Shown here: positions 1 through 10,000 of the stretch, one piece after another
Numbering within the stretch: the stretch's first letter is position 1
Layout of the letters: every line of letters starts with the position of its first letter
Origin: Anthracocystis setariae
Taxonomy: Eukaryota; Basidiomycota; Ustilaginomycetes; Ustilaginales; Ustilaginaceae
Length of the DNA stretch: 64,000 nt
Direction: 5' to 3'
Assembly: GCA_928724745.1 (NCBI GenBank)
Contig: CAKMXJ010000004.1
Span: forward strand, 682,001-746,000
Translations under genes and position numbers: made by a program
Notes under the pieces: generated by a model
Told to the model about the DNA's origin: nothing
The model's input: the letters and a program-made list of their open reading frames with translations, nothing else
Databases searched by the model: none

Positions 1-1031
1 TACGTGAGTTGCCTCGAGGGAGCGACTGCAACGAGGTGCGAGCCGTCTATGAGCGAGTCGCTACCCAGCGGAGTCAGTCCAATTTTCGCACTTCTATAAG
101 GCACAAGACTTGCGACAGCCTGTTTCGACGAGAGTGTACCTTCCACCATCCCGATCAGTCGAAAAATCGACCCGGGAGCACTTCCGGCGAGCGGAATGTG
201 TTGCCAGATATAAGCTTGATGCTCTCTCCTACTTGAAACGGGCATGCGTCCAATTTGACGAGAGAAGACCGGCTGGCGGTTAACAATCGCAGACCGAAGT
301 ACAAAGAGATCCTCCTTGATAAGCCACAGGTATCCCCTCGCGTTGCCAAAGGCTTCGTTGATCAGGCCTTGGGTAAGCTTTGTCCCTTGATAAGGATATA
401 CCCTAGCTTCAACAGAACCTTCACTTATCGTTCTTACCCGCTCGAACCTGGGTTTGAGTTGTTCCAGGATGCTCATCCGTTCTGCGAACCCCATAGGAGC
501 TGGGGCCATTTGATGATCGATCTCCAAACCAGGAGGTCTGCGTAAGCGCTCTGGCTCGTTGTTGCTGGGTATCGGCTGTGGCGATGCTCGATGGTACGGC
601 GAAGTTTGTCGCCGCTCCGAGTGGGAACGAACAGGGCGAATTGGTGAGGCTGGTTCGTGAGGCAGCGGCTGATGCCAACTGTGAGTCGAAGAGCTCGGTT
701 CGAACTGTTTCAAGTACGGTGATGCTTCATGTATATCATGGGCGAACAGATCTGAAGACGAGGGAAACTGCGATTCATGTCGAACCAATTCGGGTGCACC
801 AGCTGGTGGGATGGTGCTAGCATGCTGAGCTGGAACAATGGCCGAACCAGATGATGAGTGAGCTCCTGCGGAAGATCCGCCTTGGATGAAGTGCTCCCAG
901 TCAATTCGATACTCGTCGTCGAGCTCGGAAACGATTGATCGCAACAGTTCTTGGTTTGGTCTCGGCGCGTAGCTGCAGATGCTGAAGCAAGCCAACCACA
1001 GAGACACGAGATAGAGATGAAAGCTACGCAT
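1..1031 (-). CDS. Candidate secreted effector, family member 1 (3' end outside window)
   Basis: Open frame of 343 codons running off the left edge without a stop. The start is the first in-frame ATG (complement of 1029-1031) and is followed at once by a signal peptide (MRSFHLYLVSLWLACFSICS). Residues 50-180 are low-complexity Ser/Pro/His/Arg. From about residue 211 comes the C-terminal module shared with the next three genes: VYPYQGTKLTQGLINEAFG (211-229), AYIWQHIP (273-280), GSIFRLIGMVEG (287-298) and LGSDSLID (322-329). Apart from the signal peptide no cysteine is seen. Family role is inferred: secretion plus tandem duplication in a smut-like genome suggests a plant-interaction effector, possibly of the Eff1 type, but I could not confirm that. 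Closest to member 2 (both have GxMPVS before the WQ motif). Only a few residues are probably missing at the C-terminus. Confidence 0.8.
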   Translation of the reverse strand, partial: MRSFHLYLVSLWLACFSICSYAPRPNQELLRSIVSELDDEYRIDWEHFIQGGSSAGAHSSSGSAIVPAQHASTIPPAGAPELVRHESQFPSSSDLFAHDIHEASPYLKQFEPSSSTHSWHQPLPHEPASPIRPVRSHSERRQTSPYHRASPQPIPSNNEPERLRRPPGLEIDHQMAPAPMGFAERMSILEQLKPRFERVRTISEGSVEARVYPYQGTKLTQGLINEAFGNARGYLWLIKEDLFVLRSAIVNRQPVFSRQIGRMPVSSRREHQAYIWQHIPLAGSAPGSIFRLIGMVEGTLSSKQAVASLVPYRSAKIGLTPLGSDSLIDGSHLVAVAPSRQLT

Positions 1032-1737
1032 ATCGTCTTGGTGGTTTTGCTGGGCGATGAGTTTGATGGAATGTCTTGGCTGATCTTGAGAGTCGTGGTC
1101 TATGTTGACGATAGCCACAGCTCGTTATGGAACATTGCTGGGCAGCTTCGAGTTTTGGGGCTCTGGGGCTTTATGAATGTAGGGTGGTACAGACGGTCAA
1201 GGTGAGACTCGCGACCGGGTAGCTGTTTCCGCCACCCGCTGTCTTCAGTGCCCGGTAGAGCACACGTTGTATGCTTTCCCTCGGTCGGCCCTGCGTCTGC
1301 GTTGAATCAAAAAGCCATCACCGGGAACGAGGTGTGATACATTAACCAGTGATAATCGGAGCCTATGAGCCTGAGAGCAAGCCACTTTATATACCTCAGC
1401 TCAATGAAAGCAACGTCAGGGAGGGTAGGTCTTCATGACAACACAATGATCACATTCATTTGAACCTCCTCGATCCGGTCGACCAATAACTTGACTTACC
1501 AAGCTGAGCAGCGTTAGTTGAAATGAGACAGGCTCAGCAAGGGTCAGATATGATATGAGAACGTTGGTGCTGCTTCGGACTTGGCCGTGCAAAGTAGAGA
1601 AAGATTGAATGGATTTTTGCCAAAAGATCGCCAGTCAAATGAAGAACGATAGTAGTAGGAACTATGAAGCATACAAAGGCTTGCCCGGTTACGCAAGCGA
1701 ATTGAGGCTCAACACTGCGCCATATCCCTTTCGCACA
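1032..1737. other. Intergenic region upstream of effector member 1
   Basis: About 700 bases without a supported gene. It should hold the promoter of member 1 (transcribed leftwards) and the 3' flank of member 2. A TATA-like element lies at 1385-1393. Confidence 0.6.
1385..1393 (-). promoter_or_regulatory. TATA-like box, effector member 1
   Basis: Reads TATATAAAG on the minus strand, about 355 bases upstream of the member 1 start codon. The distance implies a long leader if it is used. Assigned from sequence resemblance only. Confidence 0.35.
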
Positions 1738-2787
1738 TTATGCAACCAAATGAAGATGGTAATAATTTACGATCGAGTCCGTCCCGAGACGATCTTCTTC
1801 GCCCCTTTTCGCCCTATAGCTTTTCATCCTGGTCAGTGGACTTCTCCAGCGTGTGCTGATACCCGTTTCAACCACGCCCACAAGCCGAAATATCGAGCCC
1901 CGTTGTTCTGTGGGCAGCCGCTGCCACACGTACAGCTGATAGTCCCTGAACCTTGAGACTGGCATTCCACCGTATAGACGGGTGTTAATGGGCGGTTCCT
2001 TGATTTGCAAGCCTCTGATCAAGTAGATGTCGTCCTTGAAATGTCGAAATAAAGTATTACCATTACCAAGGCTTTCCTTCAGCAACCCACGAGTGATCTG
2101 TTTTCCCATGTAAGGGTATACAATGGGTTCCCTGCCCCGATCGAACTGGCCCTCGAATTCAACTGCTACCTCGTCAAGTATCTTCCTGCGATCAGCTTCA
2201 CTCATGGGCTGAGGAACCTCGTAGGCGTTAGAGGCATGGGGCAAGAGTTCGTACGACGGAGGATCAGGTATCTCTAGTGGCTGACCGAGAAGATATTGAT
2301 GGCCTTGCAAATCCCCTGCACCCTCCTGCTGAGGATAGAAAGCGGGTCGCGGTACCTCATGCTCGGGAAGAACAGGCAAGAAGCCGGGCTGTAAGGGGTA
2401 GCCTGGATGCTGGTGGAAATCGCTTACCCCAACCGGTTGCGGAGCAAAGCCGTTTCCCCACCCTCCAGGATGCCAAGGTTGGATCATGTCGGGAGCGTGG
2501 TAAGGTCCGCCTTGGCTAGAGTATTCCGTAGCTGATGACGAAGGAAACGACTCGTGTTGCCAGCTCCCCGCGTGTGGAGCTGGCTGAATTCGATTAGGAA
2601 CCTGGGAAGAGCCGACCGGCGCTGGAGGTCCAGAAGCCCACAACCGCCTGACAGCTTCTTCACCACCTTCTTCTCTGTATAGTTCGAGCATCTTTTGCCA
2701 AAAATCACCCGCGGCACGGCAGATGCCAGAGCATCCAACCAGTGCAAGGATTGCAGCCAGGATGGCTTTGTTGATCGATCCAAACAT
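1738..2787 (-). CDS. Candidate secreted effector, family member 2
   Basis: Intact 349-residue secreted protein without visible introns. Signal peptide: MFGSINKAILAAILALVGCS then GICRAAGD, with likely cleavage near residue 26. Directly after it is the motif DFWQKMLELYREE, closely matched in member 3 (SFWEEMLELLRGE) and loosely in member 4 (RFWEELQDL), followed by AVRRLW. Residues 52-205 are Pro/His/Gln-rich. The C-terminal module (220-349) contains YPYMGKQITRGLLKESLGNG, LYVWQRLP, RGSIFRLVGVVET and LGTDSIVN. There is no cysteine after the signal peptide. It lies in tandem with members 1 and 3 on the same strand. The signal peptides and FW motifs of members 2 and 3 are also alike at nucleotide level, suggesting recent duplication. 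Secretion is well supported; an effector role is inference. Confidence 0.85.
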   Translation of the reverse strand: MFGSINKAILAAILALVGCSGICRAAGDFWQKMLELYREEGGEEAVRRLWASGPPAPVGSSQVPNRIQPAPHAGSWQHESFPSSSATEYSSQGGPYHAPDMIQPWHPGGWGNGFAPQPVGVSDFHQHPGYPLQPGFLPVLPEHEVPRPAFYPQQEGAGDLQGHQYLLGQPLEIPDPPSYELLPHASNAYEVPQPMSEADRRKILDEVAVEFEGQFDRGREPIVYPYMGKQITRGLLKESLGNGNTLFRHFKDDIYLIRGLQIKEPPINTRLYGGMPVSRFRDYQLYVWQRLPTEQRGSIFRLVGVVETGISTRWRSPLTRMKSYRAKRGEEDRLGTDSIVNYYHLHLVA

Positions 2788-3509
2788 CTCGAAAAGAGTC
2801 TGGGGCTTTGCTGGAGCAAACCCGGCAAAGAGAGACGATCGCTGGTGGACAAAGCTGGCGAGAAGTTCGGACCATTGATGCTATAAGTACCGAAATTTGC
2901 GTTGAGTTCGAAGTCCTGACGAGAAAGCTTCAGTGGTGGGTGTAAAAAGACTGATCCACTATCCTTAGTGGGATTTCATGTAGGGTTTGTGGTCACAGAT
3001 ATCGTTTCCCACCATCCAGCAATCTCACGATAGTACAGCGGATTATGGCATTCTGCCACCGGAAAGCTGCAGCTCGTTGGTTACCTTTGGCGAACACGAG
3101 CTCCGCCAAGGAGAAAGATGTATTGTACGCGATAGACAGGGTGGGCTTTGCGAGCTAATTCAGGATCCACCGATAAAGATTCGAGCGGGAAATGTCAAGG
3201 CAGTACTGTATGAAATGAGGCTTTGTAAGCAAAAGCGATCTCGCTTCATATGCGTCGCCATGGGTCTCTTTCGCAACGTGTCATCCTCAGTTGAGTCATC
3301 CAGGATAGCAAGCAACGAAGTCAGGTCACTCAGACTTGGCAACAAACGTCAATGGCGTTGCGCACTTCATCATTCACAATAAAATCGCAGCTCGATTGTA
3401 CTGCGCAGTGAATGAAAAAATGCCCGAAATACGGTGTTTCACTGTACCGAGTCCATTGCGCACGCTGATCAATGGACACCGGCAAGATCTGAAGCCTGCT
3501 GCGGTCGAA
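2788..3509. other. Intergenic region between effector members 2 and 3
   Basis: About 720 bases, presumed promoter of member 2 and 3' flank of member 3. Short ORFs here have no recognisable features. One GTACTGTA (reverse complement of the TACAGTAC motif) lies at 3203-3210. Confidence 0.6.
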
Positions 3510-4763
3510 TTATCTTCTATTCCAGGACTCTAGAGGTGAGCTGTCCAGAATCGAGTCCTCTCCGATTCGAGTGATGCGGTTCCGGGGGGTCCTGAAGGCA
3601 GGAAGATTTACGACCGCAGTGTACGCCTTGATTGGTGTCTCCAACAACCCTATCAACCGGAAGATCGAGCCTCGTCCCTGAGTCGGAAACCGTTGCCAGA
3701 CATACACGTAGTAGTCGCCTTCAAAGTCTTTAGGATGGATACCACCATCTACAATGGTGAAGAAAGGTTTCTCGTTAGAGTGCCTGCCCTTGACCAAAAA
3801 CATGTCGTGGCTATATTGACGAAACATGGTCTTAGATTGTCCAAAGCTTTCCTTTAGCAGCCCAGTGGTGATTCGGCTTCCCAGATAGGGATGTGCTATG
3901 GCATCCTTGGTCACTCTCTTGCGGTTTTGGAATATGGAGGCACTTCCAATTTCTTGTAGTATCCGTACGCGCTCGGCCACATCCATCGGCGGAGGAGCCT
4001 TGAATTCCGGAGGCGCAGGCAACAACTCCAGTATCGAGTGACGGACCATACTGCTCTCCGACTGAATGGGAGCTGAACTCTCCGCATTTACATGACGTAG
4101 ACTTGTCGCTGCAGGGTTCGGCGGATGGACCTGCCACCGCCGAGCTTCGGCATGGGATGACGCCTGAAAGGTGCCCTGCGCATGGATATTTCCAGCAGGA
4201 TGTTGGTCAGAGCCAGGCTGCCGAGTTCTGTCCGTTGAAGTCAGTTGGACCGGGCTTCCTTCCTGGCGATGGAACATTCCAGCAGGCTGCGGATTGAAGT
4301 CTGTCTGCCAAGAACCTTCTTGGGACCAAGGCAGATTTGTTCCTTGACCCTGAGCATCAAAGCTGTACTGCCAGGGAACTTGGGACACCGAGGATTGAGC
4401 AGAACCTTGCTGTCCGGTTCTGACCGACGCTGCGGGCTGTGAGCTGAGGTCTGCATGCCAGATTGACTGGTGCGAAGACGATGCAACGGCGTCGCCCTGC
4501 AGGAAATGGCTGCTGCCTTGCGAATACTGAACAAGGTCGTGCTGTGAAGCTTCTGGGAGTGGAGCCGGCTGGGGATAGCTGGGACGAGGATTTGAGTCGA
4601 CTTGTGCCGAAGGTGCAGAAGTCCAAAGACGTTGGATGGCCTCCTCATTACCTTCCCCTCTGAGAAGTTCGAGCATCTCCTCCCAGAATGAGTCCCCTGC
4701 GGCCCAGCAAAGGCCAGAGAACACCGCAAGGACGAGGACGGCCTTGTTCACAAGTCCAAGCAT
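3510..4763 (-). CDS. Candidate secreted effector, family member 3 (longest)
   Basis: Intact 417-residue secreted protein. The signal peptide (MLGLVNKAVLVLAVFSGLCW, then AAGD) is followed by SFWEEMLELLRGEGNEEAIQ and RLW, the same N-terminal motif as member 2. Residues 55-250 are an expanded Gln/Ser/Pro-rich linker with degenerate repeated pieces (QPAxM, QEGS, SQ and WQ runs), which explains the extra length. The conserved module (287-417) holds YLGSRITTGLLKESFGQ, VYVWQRFP, GRGSIFRLIGLLETP and IGEDSILD. No cysteine is present in the mature protein. The linker looks fast-evolving and probably disordered. Effector function is inferred from secretion, clustering and family structure; no enzyme motif was recognised. 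Confidence 0.85.
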   Translation of the reverse strand: MLGLVNKAVLVLAVFSGLCWAAGDSFWEEMLELLRGEGNEEAIQRLWTSAPSAQVDSNPRPSYPQPAPLPEASQHDLVQYSQGSSHFLQGDAVASSSHQSIWHADLSSQPAASVRTGQQGSAQSSVSQVPWQYSFDAQGQGTNLPWSQEGSWQTDFNPQPAGMFHRQEGSPVQLTSTDRTRQPGSDQHPAGNIHAQGTFQASSHAEARRWQVHPPNPAATSLRHVNAESSAPIQSESSMVRHSILELLPAPPEFKAPPPMDVAERVRILQEIGSASIFQNRKRVTKDAIAHPYLGSRITTGLLKESFGQSKTMFRQYSHDMFLVKGRHSNEKPFFTIVDGGIHPKDFEGDYYVYVWQRFPTQGRGSIFRLIGLLETPIKAYTAVVNLPAFRTPRNRITRIGEDSILDSSPLESWNRR

Positions 4764-5196
4764 CTTGAAGAATCGAAGAAAGTCAGGTACAACGAAAACC
4801 AGGATATCGAACGTGAAGCGGAAAGTGATTTTTACTATTTATGTCAAGTTGAGACGGTCTGGGCGAGAGAGGTATTGACCATGAGAGGGGTCTGAAGCTG
4901 TAATAGCGGGACCCAGGCAGCTGCGTTGTCCCACTTTCATTGTCAAGACTTCATGTTGCTTCTCACTCCCAACAATTTTGAATCATTTTGAGATTGTACT
5001 TCAACCCACTCTCACACTACTCGGCTGCCTCACCACGCTCTGTAACAGCTCAACCCGTGCAATGAGGAGGGTACCGAGACCAAGCACAAGCCGAGGTAGA
5101 GATGGCCAACTCATTAAGCGAAGGACTAGCGTGTTCGAGTGACAGAGTTCAACTACACCTCGTCTTTGTTCAGCATGAAATGAGAATCAAAACGGC
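4764..5196. other. Intergenic region between effector members 3 and 4
   Basis: About 430 bases with no gene. It carries the presumed promoter of member 3, including a TATA-like element at 4835-4842. Confidence 0.6.
4835..4842 (-). promoter_or_regulatory. TATA-like box, effector member 3
   Basis: Reads ATAAATAG on the minus strand, 72-79 bases upstream of the start codon of member 3, a plausible core-promoter distance. Sequence resemblance only. Confidence 0.35.
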
Positions 5197-6021
5197 TTAA
5201 TACGATTGGGAGGAGTGTATCAGGGGAGAATGATCGACGAACGAGTCTGGACCGATAGGTGAGGGGTCGTGTCGTCGAGTGAAGTAGCCAGTAAACTTTC
5301 GCAACCTAGTGTTGCTGAGGCTTGGTGTCTCGAGCAATCCTACTAAGTGAAAAATGGAATGGAACCGTCCGGATCCGCTTGCTCGCAAGTAGACGAACAA
5401 GTGATGATCCTTGTCCTTAAGAGGATATAGATTGCCTTCGCCAGCTATAAAGCCTTCTGGATGGGTGATGCCGCGTCTCATTACAAAGATGTCCGGTGCA
5501 ACCAGCCTGAGGTTGGAGCGCGATTTGGTGTATTCGGCCATGAGCCTGCGCGTGATTTGGTTTCCTGTAAACGGGTGTCGAGTGGCCCATTCGTAAGGCG
5601 CTCTGAAGTGATGGGCTACATCGACAAGGATAGCCATTCTTTTTTCGGAAGACAATGGAGGTGGTGCGACCAGTTGATGCCAAATGTTTGAGTTCTGCAA
5701 CGATGTCGAGGCCTGGCTGACTGGATCGAACGCATCAGATAAAGCTTCTTCAGCTTGGTGCTGCGTCGTTGAACCTTCTTGACTGGAGGGGAGAGAGTCT
5801 GGGGAAGATGAGTGATGGGCAAAGGGCGTATGTACGCTCTCTGGCTCTGGAAGCTCAGCAGGCGTGATCTCGGAAGGAAGAAGCCCAGTCCGGGCGAACA
5901 GCTGTGAAGCTTCCCCATTATTCGTTAGATCTTGCAATTCCTCCCAAAAGCGATCGACTGGCTGGCTGAAGGATAGAGCCGCAACAACAAAAGCGACGAG
6001 TAACAGTTGCAGTCGAAGCAT
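5197..6021 (-). CDS. Candidate secreted effector, family member 4 (divergent, short)
   Basis: Intact 274-residue secreted protein. The signal peptide MLRLQLLLVAFVVAALSFSQ is followed by RFWEELQDL, a weaker version of the N-terminal motif of members 2 and 3. The linker is short (about residues 50-140). The C-terminal module (144-274) is recognisable but divergent: HPFTGNQITRRLMAEYTKS, LFVYLRASG in place of the YVWQR motif, HSIFHLVGLLETP and IGPDSFVD. There is no cysteine anywhere. It is the most diverged copy and marks the right edge of the cluster, next to conserved housekeeping genes. Effector role inferred. Confidence 0.82.
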   Translation of the reverse strand: MLRLQLLLVAFVVAALSFSQPVDRFWEELQDLTNNGEASQLFARTGLLPSEITPAELPEPESVHTPFAHHSSSPDSLPSSQEGSTTQHQAEEALSDAFDPVSQASTSLQNSNIWHQLVAPPPLSSEKRMAILVDVAHHFRAPYEWATRHPFTGNQITRRLMAEYTKSRSNLRLVAPDIFVMRRGITHPEGFIAGEGNLYPLKDKDHHLFVYLRASGSGRFHSIFHLVGLLETPSLSNTRLRKFTGYFTRRHDPSPIGPDSFVDHSPLIHSSQSY

Positions 6022-6276
6022 GTTTCGCTTCCATGGAGGCTACGATAAGTATGAAAGAAGTCGTTGTCTTCGCGGGGGGAATCCTTGGCTATTTGAGCTT
6101 GACAGCAATGAATCTGATTCCGACACGTGGATCGAAAGCTAGAGGGCGAGTCATGTGCCTTTCATATCGGAAGGTGATCGCCTGCACGACCATCGAGGAA
6201 ACCTTCGACCAAAGCCTATTCCTCCCATATAAGTAGGAGAATACATTATTCCGACATGTCACCCGGTGATCATCTC

Positions 6277-6292
6277 TCGAGCTCGAGCTCGA
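6277..6292. repeat. 16-bp perfect palindrome (TCGAGC-type repeats)
   Basis: TCGAGCTCGAGCTCGA is its own reverse complement. It is a short GAGCTC/CTCGAG repeat in the spacer between member 4 and prp24. Confidence 0.7.
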
Positions 6293-6597
6293 CCAGTCCG
6301 GATGCTGCACTACAATTATTCCGGTCATTTCACAACGGGGATTATGGGGACATCGACTTCGGGAGCCATTAAGTGGGTCGATGCTGTTGAATTGGGCAAT
6401 CGAGTATCGCACAAGTCGGGTAGAGCACTTGATATTAGGGAACCGGAGTAGGAACAAGGTAAGTAAGGACAGGGAAGTTAAAGATGATGGTGTAACTAAC
6501 CAACTCGTATGACTTCCTTTAGGTGTGCTCCACCCTATGACGAAACAGACGGGAAATGTGTATGTGCAGGTCACGAGCCCCTGCAAGAGACTCTTGT

Positions 6598-6621
6598 ATC
6601 GGCGATGCCGGCATCGCCGAT
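6598..6621. repeat. 24-bp perfect palindrome
   Basis: The half-site ATCGGCGATGCC is immediately followed by its exact reverse complement, with no loop base. It lies about 410 bases upstream of the prp24 start and 580 upstream of member 4. Confidence 0.85.
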
Positions 6622-7032
6622 GCTCCATCATCGGTTATCGGTTAGCGCGAGCCGACCAGGCGCTAGGATCGCCAACAGATGCATCCCGCGCTGGGCTGAC
6701 GTGACAGGAAATCTCCAATCTCCTGGTCAGTTTGAGGCTATGTGTGAGGTATTTCGTGTGGACCAGATGACTTCCAAGTGGTCACTGCGCTAATGTGGAG
6801 CTCTTCTCTACTGTTGCTCGCCACAATCGAACAGAGTAGAGTGAAGTATCGTCTAGCATGAGCAGGTCACCATAAGACGTTTGCGGAGTGCCATACTGGA
6901 CAATTCCGTCTTCCGAATATTTTTTTTGGACGTGGCCGAGCAAAAGCGCGCCTGCTCGGATTGCAGCTTGCTTTCTTCTCACCAACACCAACACCATCAG
7001 CCGTTCCGTCCATCCATCTTGCTACTGCAATC

Positions 7033-10000
7033 ATGGATGCTTCAGCATCGGTACCATCCACTCTCCATCCGGCGGAGCATCGTCAGCGCTTTTTAGACTT
7101 GCAGTCCGCCGCAAGAGCCGCAGGTTCAGCGTCAGATTTGATCCTTCGTGCCAACAACATCCTCGCTCTGGTCGACTCGTACCGCAATGCCGCCGATCTC
7201 AACTCTCTGCTACCGCAAGATTTCGACCTCTACCTTGTTCTTCACATGCGAATCACAGCAGAATCTAGTCCCCTTTTGCCCGCATCGCTCCAGTCGATCT
7301 TGGATCTGCACAAGGATGCCAGCTTACACTATCGCTCGACCAACTTGATCAAGCGATATATCAGCCTCGTCATCGCATATTGCTCTCGACTTCACAGCAT
7401 AAATGTGGCTCTGCCTCAGGCTGAGTCTGTAGCATCGGATCCGGCTCTCAAGTGGACAAGCCTGGACTGCTGCCCGACCTTTGATGCAACTCACTCAATA
7501 TACAACCCTGCCTCTCTTCCTAGCATATCCAGCCAAGGGGCTGATGCGAGCGAATGGGAGCCAGTGTGTGGCATAGAGGCAGCACGGTGGCGTATTCGAG
7601 AAGCATACACCCGATGTGCATATGACCTGCAACAAAGTCAGGAGGTATGGCGTCTCTACCTTGCCTTCGAAGATGCACTCTTAGACTGTGCGAGCATCCC
7701 GCGTGATCAGCAGTTGGAGACTATCCGACATACGTACCTCGCACGTCTGCGTGTACCGCATGCCGCGATCGACGACACGTTCCAGGCGTTCTCGAGCTTT
7801 GTCACCCAACATCTGCCGCCACATCTGTACGAGAACGAGATGTCGGCTGCCAACGTGCTTGTCGCCCAGTCCAGAGACCTCTACCGCCAGAGAGAGCAAT
7901 TCGAGGATACACTCTCGCCACTCTTGAGCAGCGGCAATCTACATGTGGCAGGATCGAGGCAGGACTTGGACAACTTTGCGGCGAATGTCAAACCGTATCT
8001 CCGCTGGCAGAGCAATCGTGCGTCTCGAGCGATGCGATCCAAGGACAAGGTAGCCGCTCAGGCCGAACTTGAACTCGCCTGCAGTCTATACGAAAGACTC
8101 ATCCCGCACTTTGGATTGCATCCACCGACGTCGCAGAAGGAGGAACTTGTCTACTATGCGGGCGATGTGCAAGGTTCAGAGCAATACGACAAGCAATTCA
8201 AGCGTCTCACCAAGGAGGAAAAGGAATCACGCACTCAGCAGGAACAACAATTGTACACCGAACGGCTCTCGCTCGCAACGGATATTTGGCTAGACTACCT
8301 TACCGTCCTCACATCCTCCAGCAAGCCCGATGCATCTTTGATCCTGGACGTCTGCACGCGCTCAGTGCACTGCCTCCCGACCTCTGTGGGCCTGCATTGT
8401 GTGCTCATGCGTCACTCTGCGCGGTTGCGCCGCTCGCGACCGCAAGTCGAACATCTGTTTGAACGCGTCATCACTCCCGGCGCTCTTGCGCTCAGCGCTA
8501 CCGATCTGGCCGACCTCTGCCTAGCGCGCATCGACTGCGAACGCGAACTCGCCTCGTACGACCTCATCGTGAAAAACGGCGCCGACCTCACCATCGACCC
8601 GGCGCAAGACATGGACAAGTTCACCGAGATCTACGCGCTTCTCTCCTACTCGCTCTCGAAGCTCGGCGAGCTCGGCGAATCGAAGGGAGAGTGGGATCCG
8701 AGTTTGAGGCTGGAAAAGTGTGCGGTGAATTGGGTGGAGCGTGCGGTGTTTGCCATGGGCGGGCCCAACAGTGAGGGTGGGGCGGGGTTGAATGAGTTGG
8801 CCGAGGGGGTGTGGGGGGTGGCGGTGGAACAGCAGGCGGAGAATGCTGCGGTGTATAGCGAGGCGGCTGGGTATTGGGTTCGGCGGTTCGATGCCAAGAG
8901 GGCGAGGGGGTGGTATCGCGCCGGTGTGGCCAAGTTGGAAAGAAAGCAACAGCAGCAGCAGCAGCAGGAGGTGGATGCGGGAGGGTTTCAGCGATTGATT
9001 CAGGATTGGGTTCAGTTTGAGCATGAGTATGGGTCGGTGGAGGAGGTGGAGGTTGCAGAGGGGAAGGCGAGGGGGGAGAGGAGGAGGGCGGTGGAGGCTT
9101 GGTATGCTCAATATGCGCAGTATGGATATGGTGCGCACCCAGCAGCAGCAGCAGGTGGCGCTAATGGGGGGGAAACCGAATCCGCTATGCAAGTCGAAGA
9201 GCCGACCACGACTGCTGCTGCGAAGAGGAAAGCGGAGGAAGATGTAGGAGTGGCACCGATGGGTGATGCACACATGTCGACTCGTCGCATCGAGGAAGTC
9301 AATCGTATCGCTGATGGTGGGTTGGAACAGGCGAAGAAGACTCGAACGAATGAGACCGAGTCAACTGCGACTCGAGATCGCGAGCACCGTTCGGTTATGG
9401 TTTCGAATCTTGGCGTTTCGGTGGATGCGCAAGCGGTGAGGTCGTTCCTTCGTGGGTGTGGACGTATCGTCGAGCTTTCCGGACCCATCCTCCTCACCTC
9501 TGCCGATGGGAAGGCGTCGAGTGCTGCAGTCCTGGTGGAATTCTCCGACGCGTCGGGGGCATCTTCCGCGCTCACGCGGCATGCGAAACCGCTGCGCGAT
9601 ACCGTCGTTTCCATCCATATCGGATGGAAGTGTACGCTGTTCGTGACGAATTTCCCTGAGAGCTGGCAAGACGGCGATGTGCGGACTAGGTTTTCCGCAT
9701 ATGGCGATGTTTTCAATGTTCGGTGGCCGAGCAAGAGGTTTTCGTCTTCGCGTCGGTTTTGCTATGTGCAGTACACCTCGCCCGCCTCTGCGGCGGCTGC
9801 AATCGAGGCGCTCAACGGCAACGACGTAGACGGCGGTCGAAAGCTTACGGTCACGCTGAGCGATCCAAGTCGGAGGAAAGCTAGGACGGATGAGGGGGAT
9901 GAGGGACGCGAGTTGTTCGTGAGTGGATTTGCACGCAACCTGGGCGAGAACGAGGTCAAGGCGTATTTCGAGGCGTTTGGCGAGGTCACGGGGGTAAGGT

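Larger units (their letters stand above)
6022..7032. other. Intergenic region between effector cluster and prp24
   Basis: About 1 kb shared by the member 4 and prp24 promoters (divergent). It holds a 16-bp palindrome (6277-6292) and a perfect 24-bp palindrome (6598-6621). A 180-codon minus-strand open frame (6089-6631) shows no domain, signal or composition typical of a gene and is not called. Confidence 0.6.

Noticed and set aside
6089..6631. 180-codon minus-strand open frame between the effector cluster and prp24
   Set aside because: No signal peptide, domain or coding-like composition; Arg/Ser-rich and overlapping promoter features including the palindromes.
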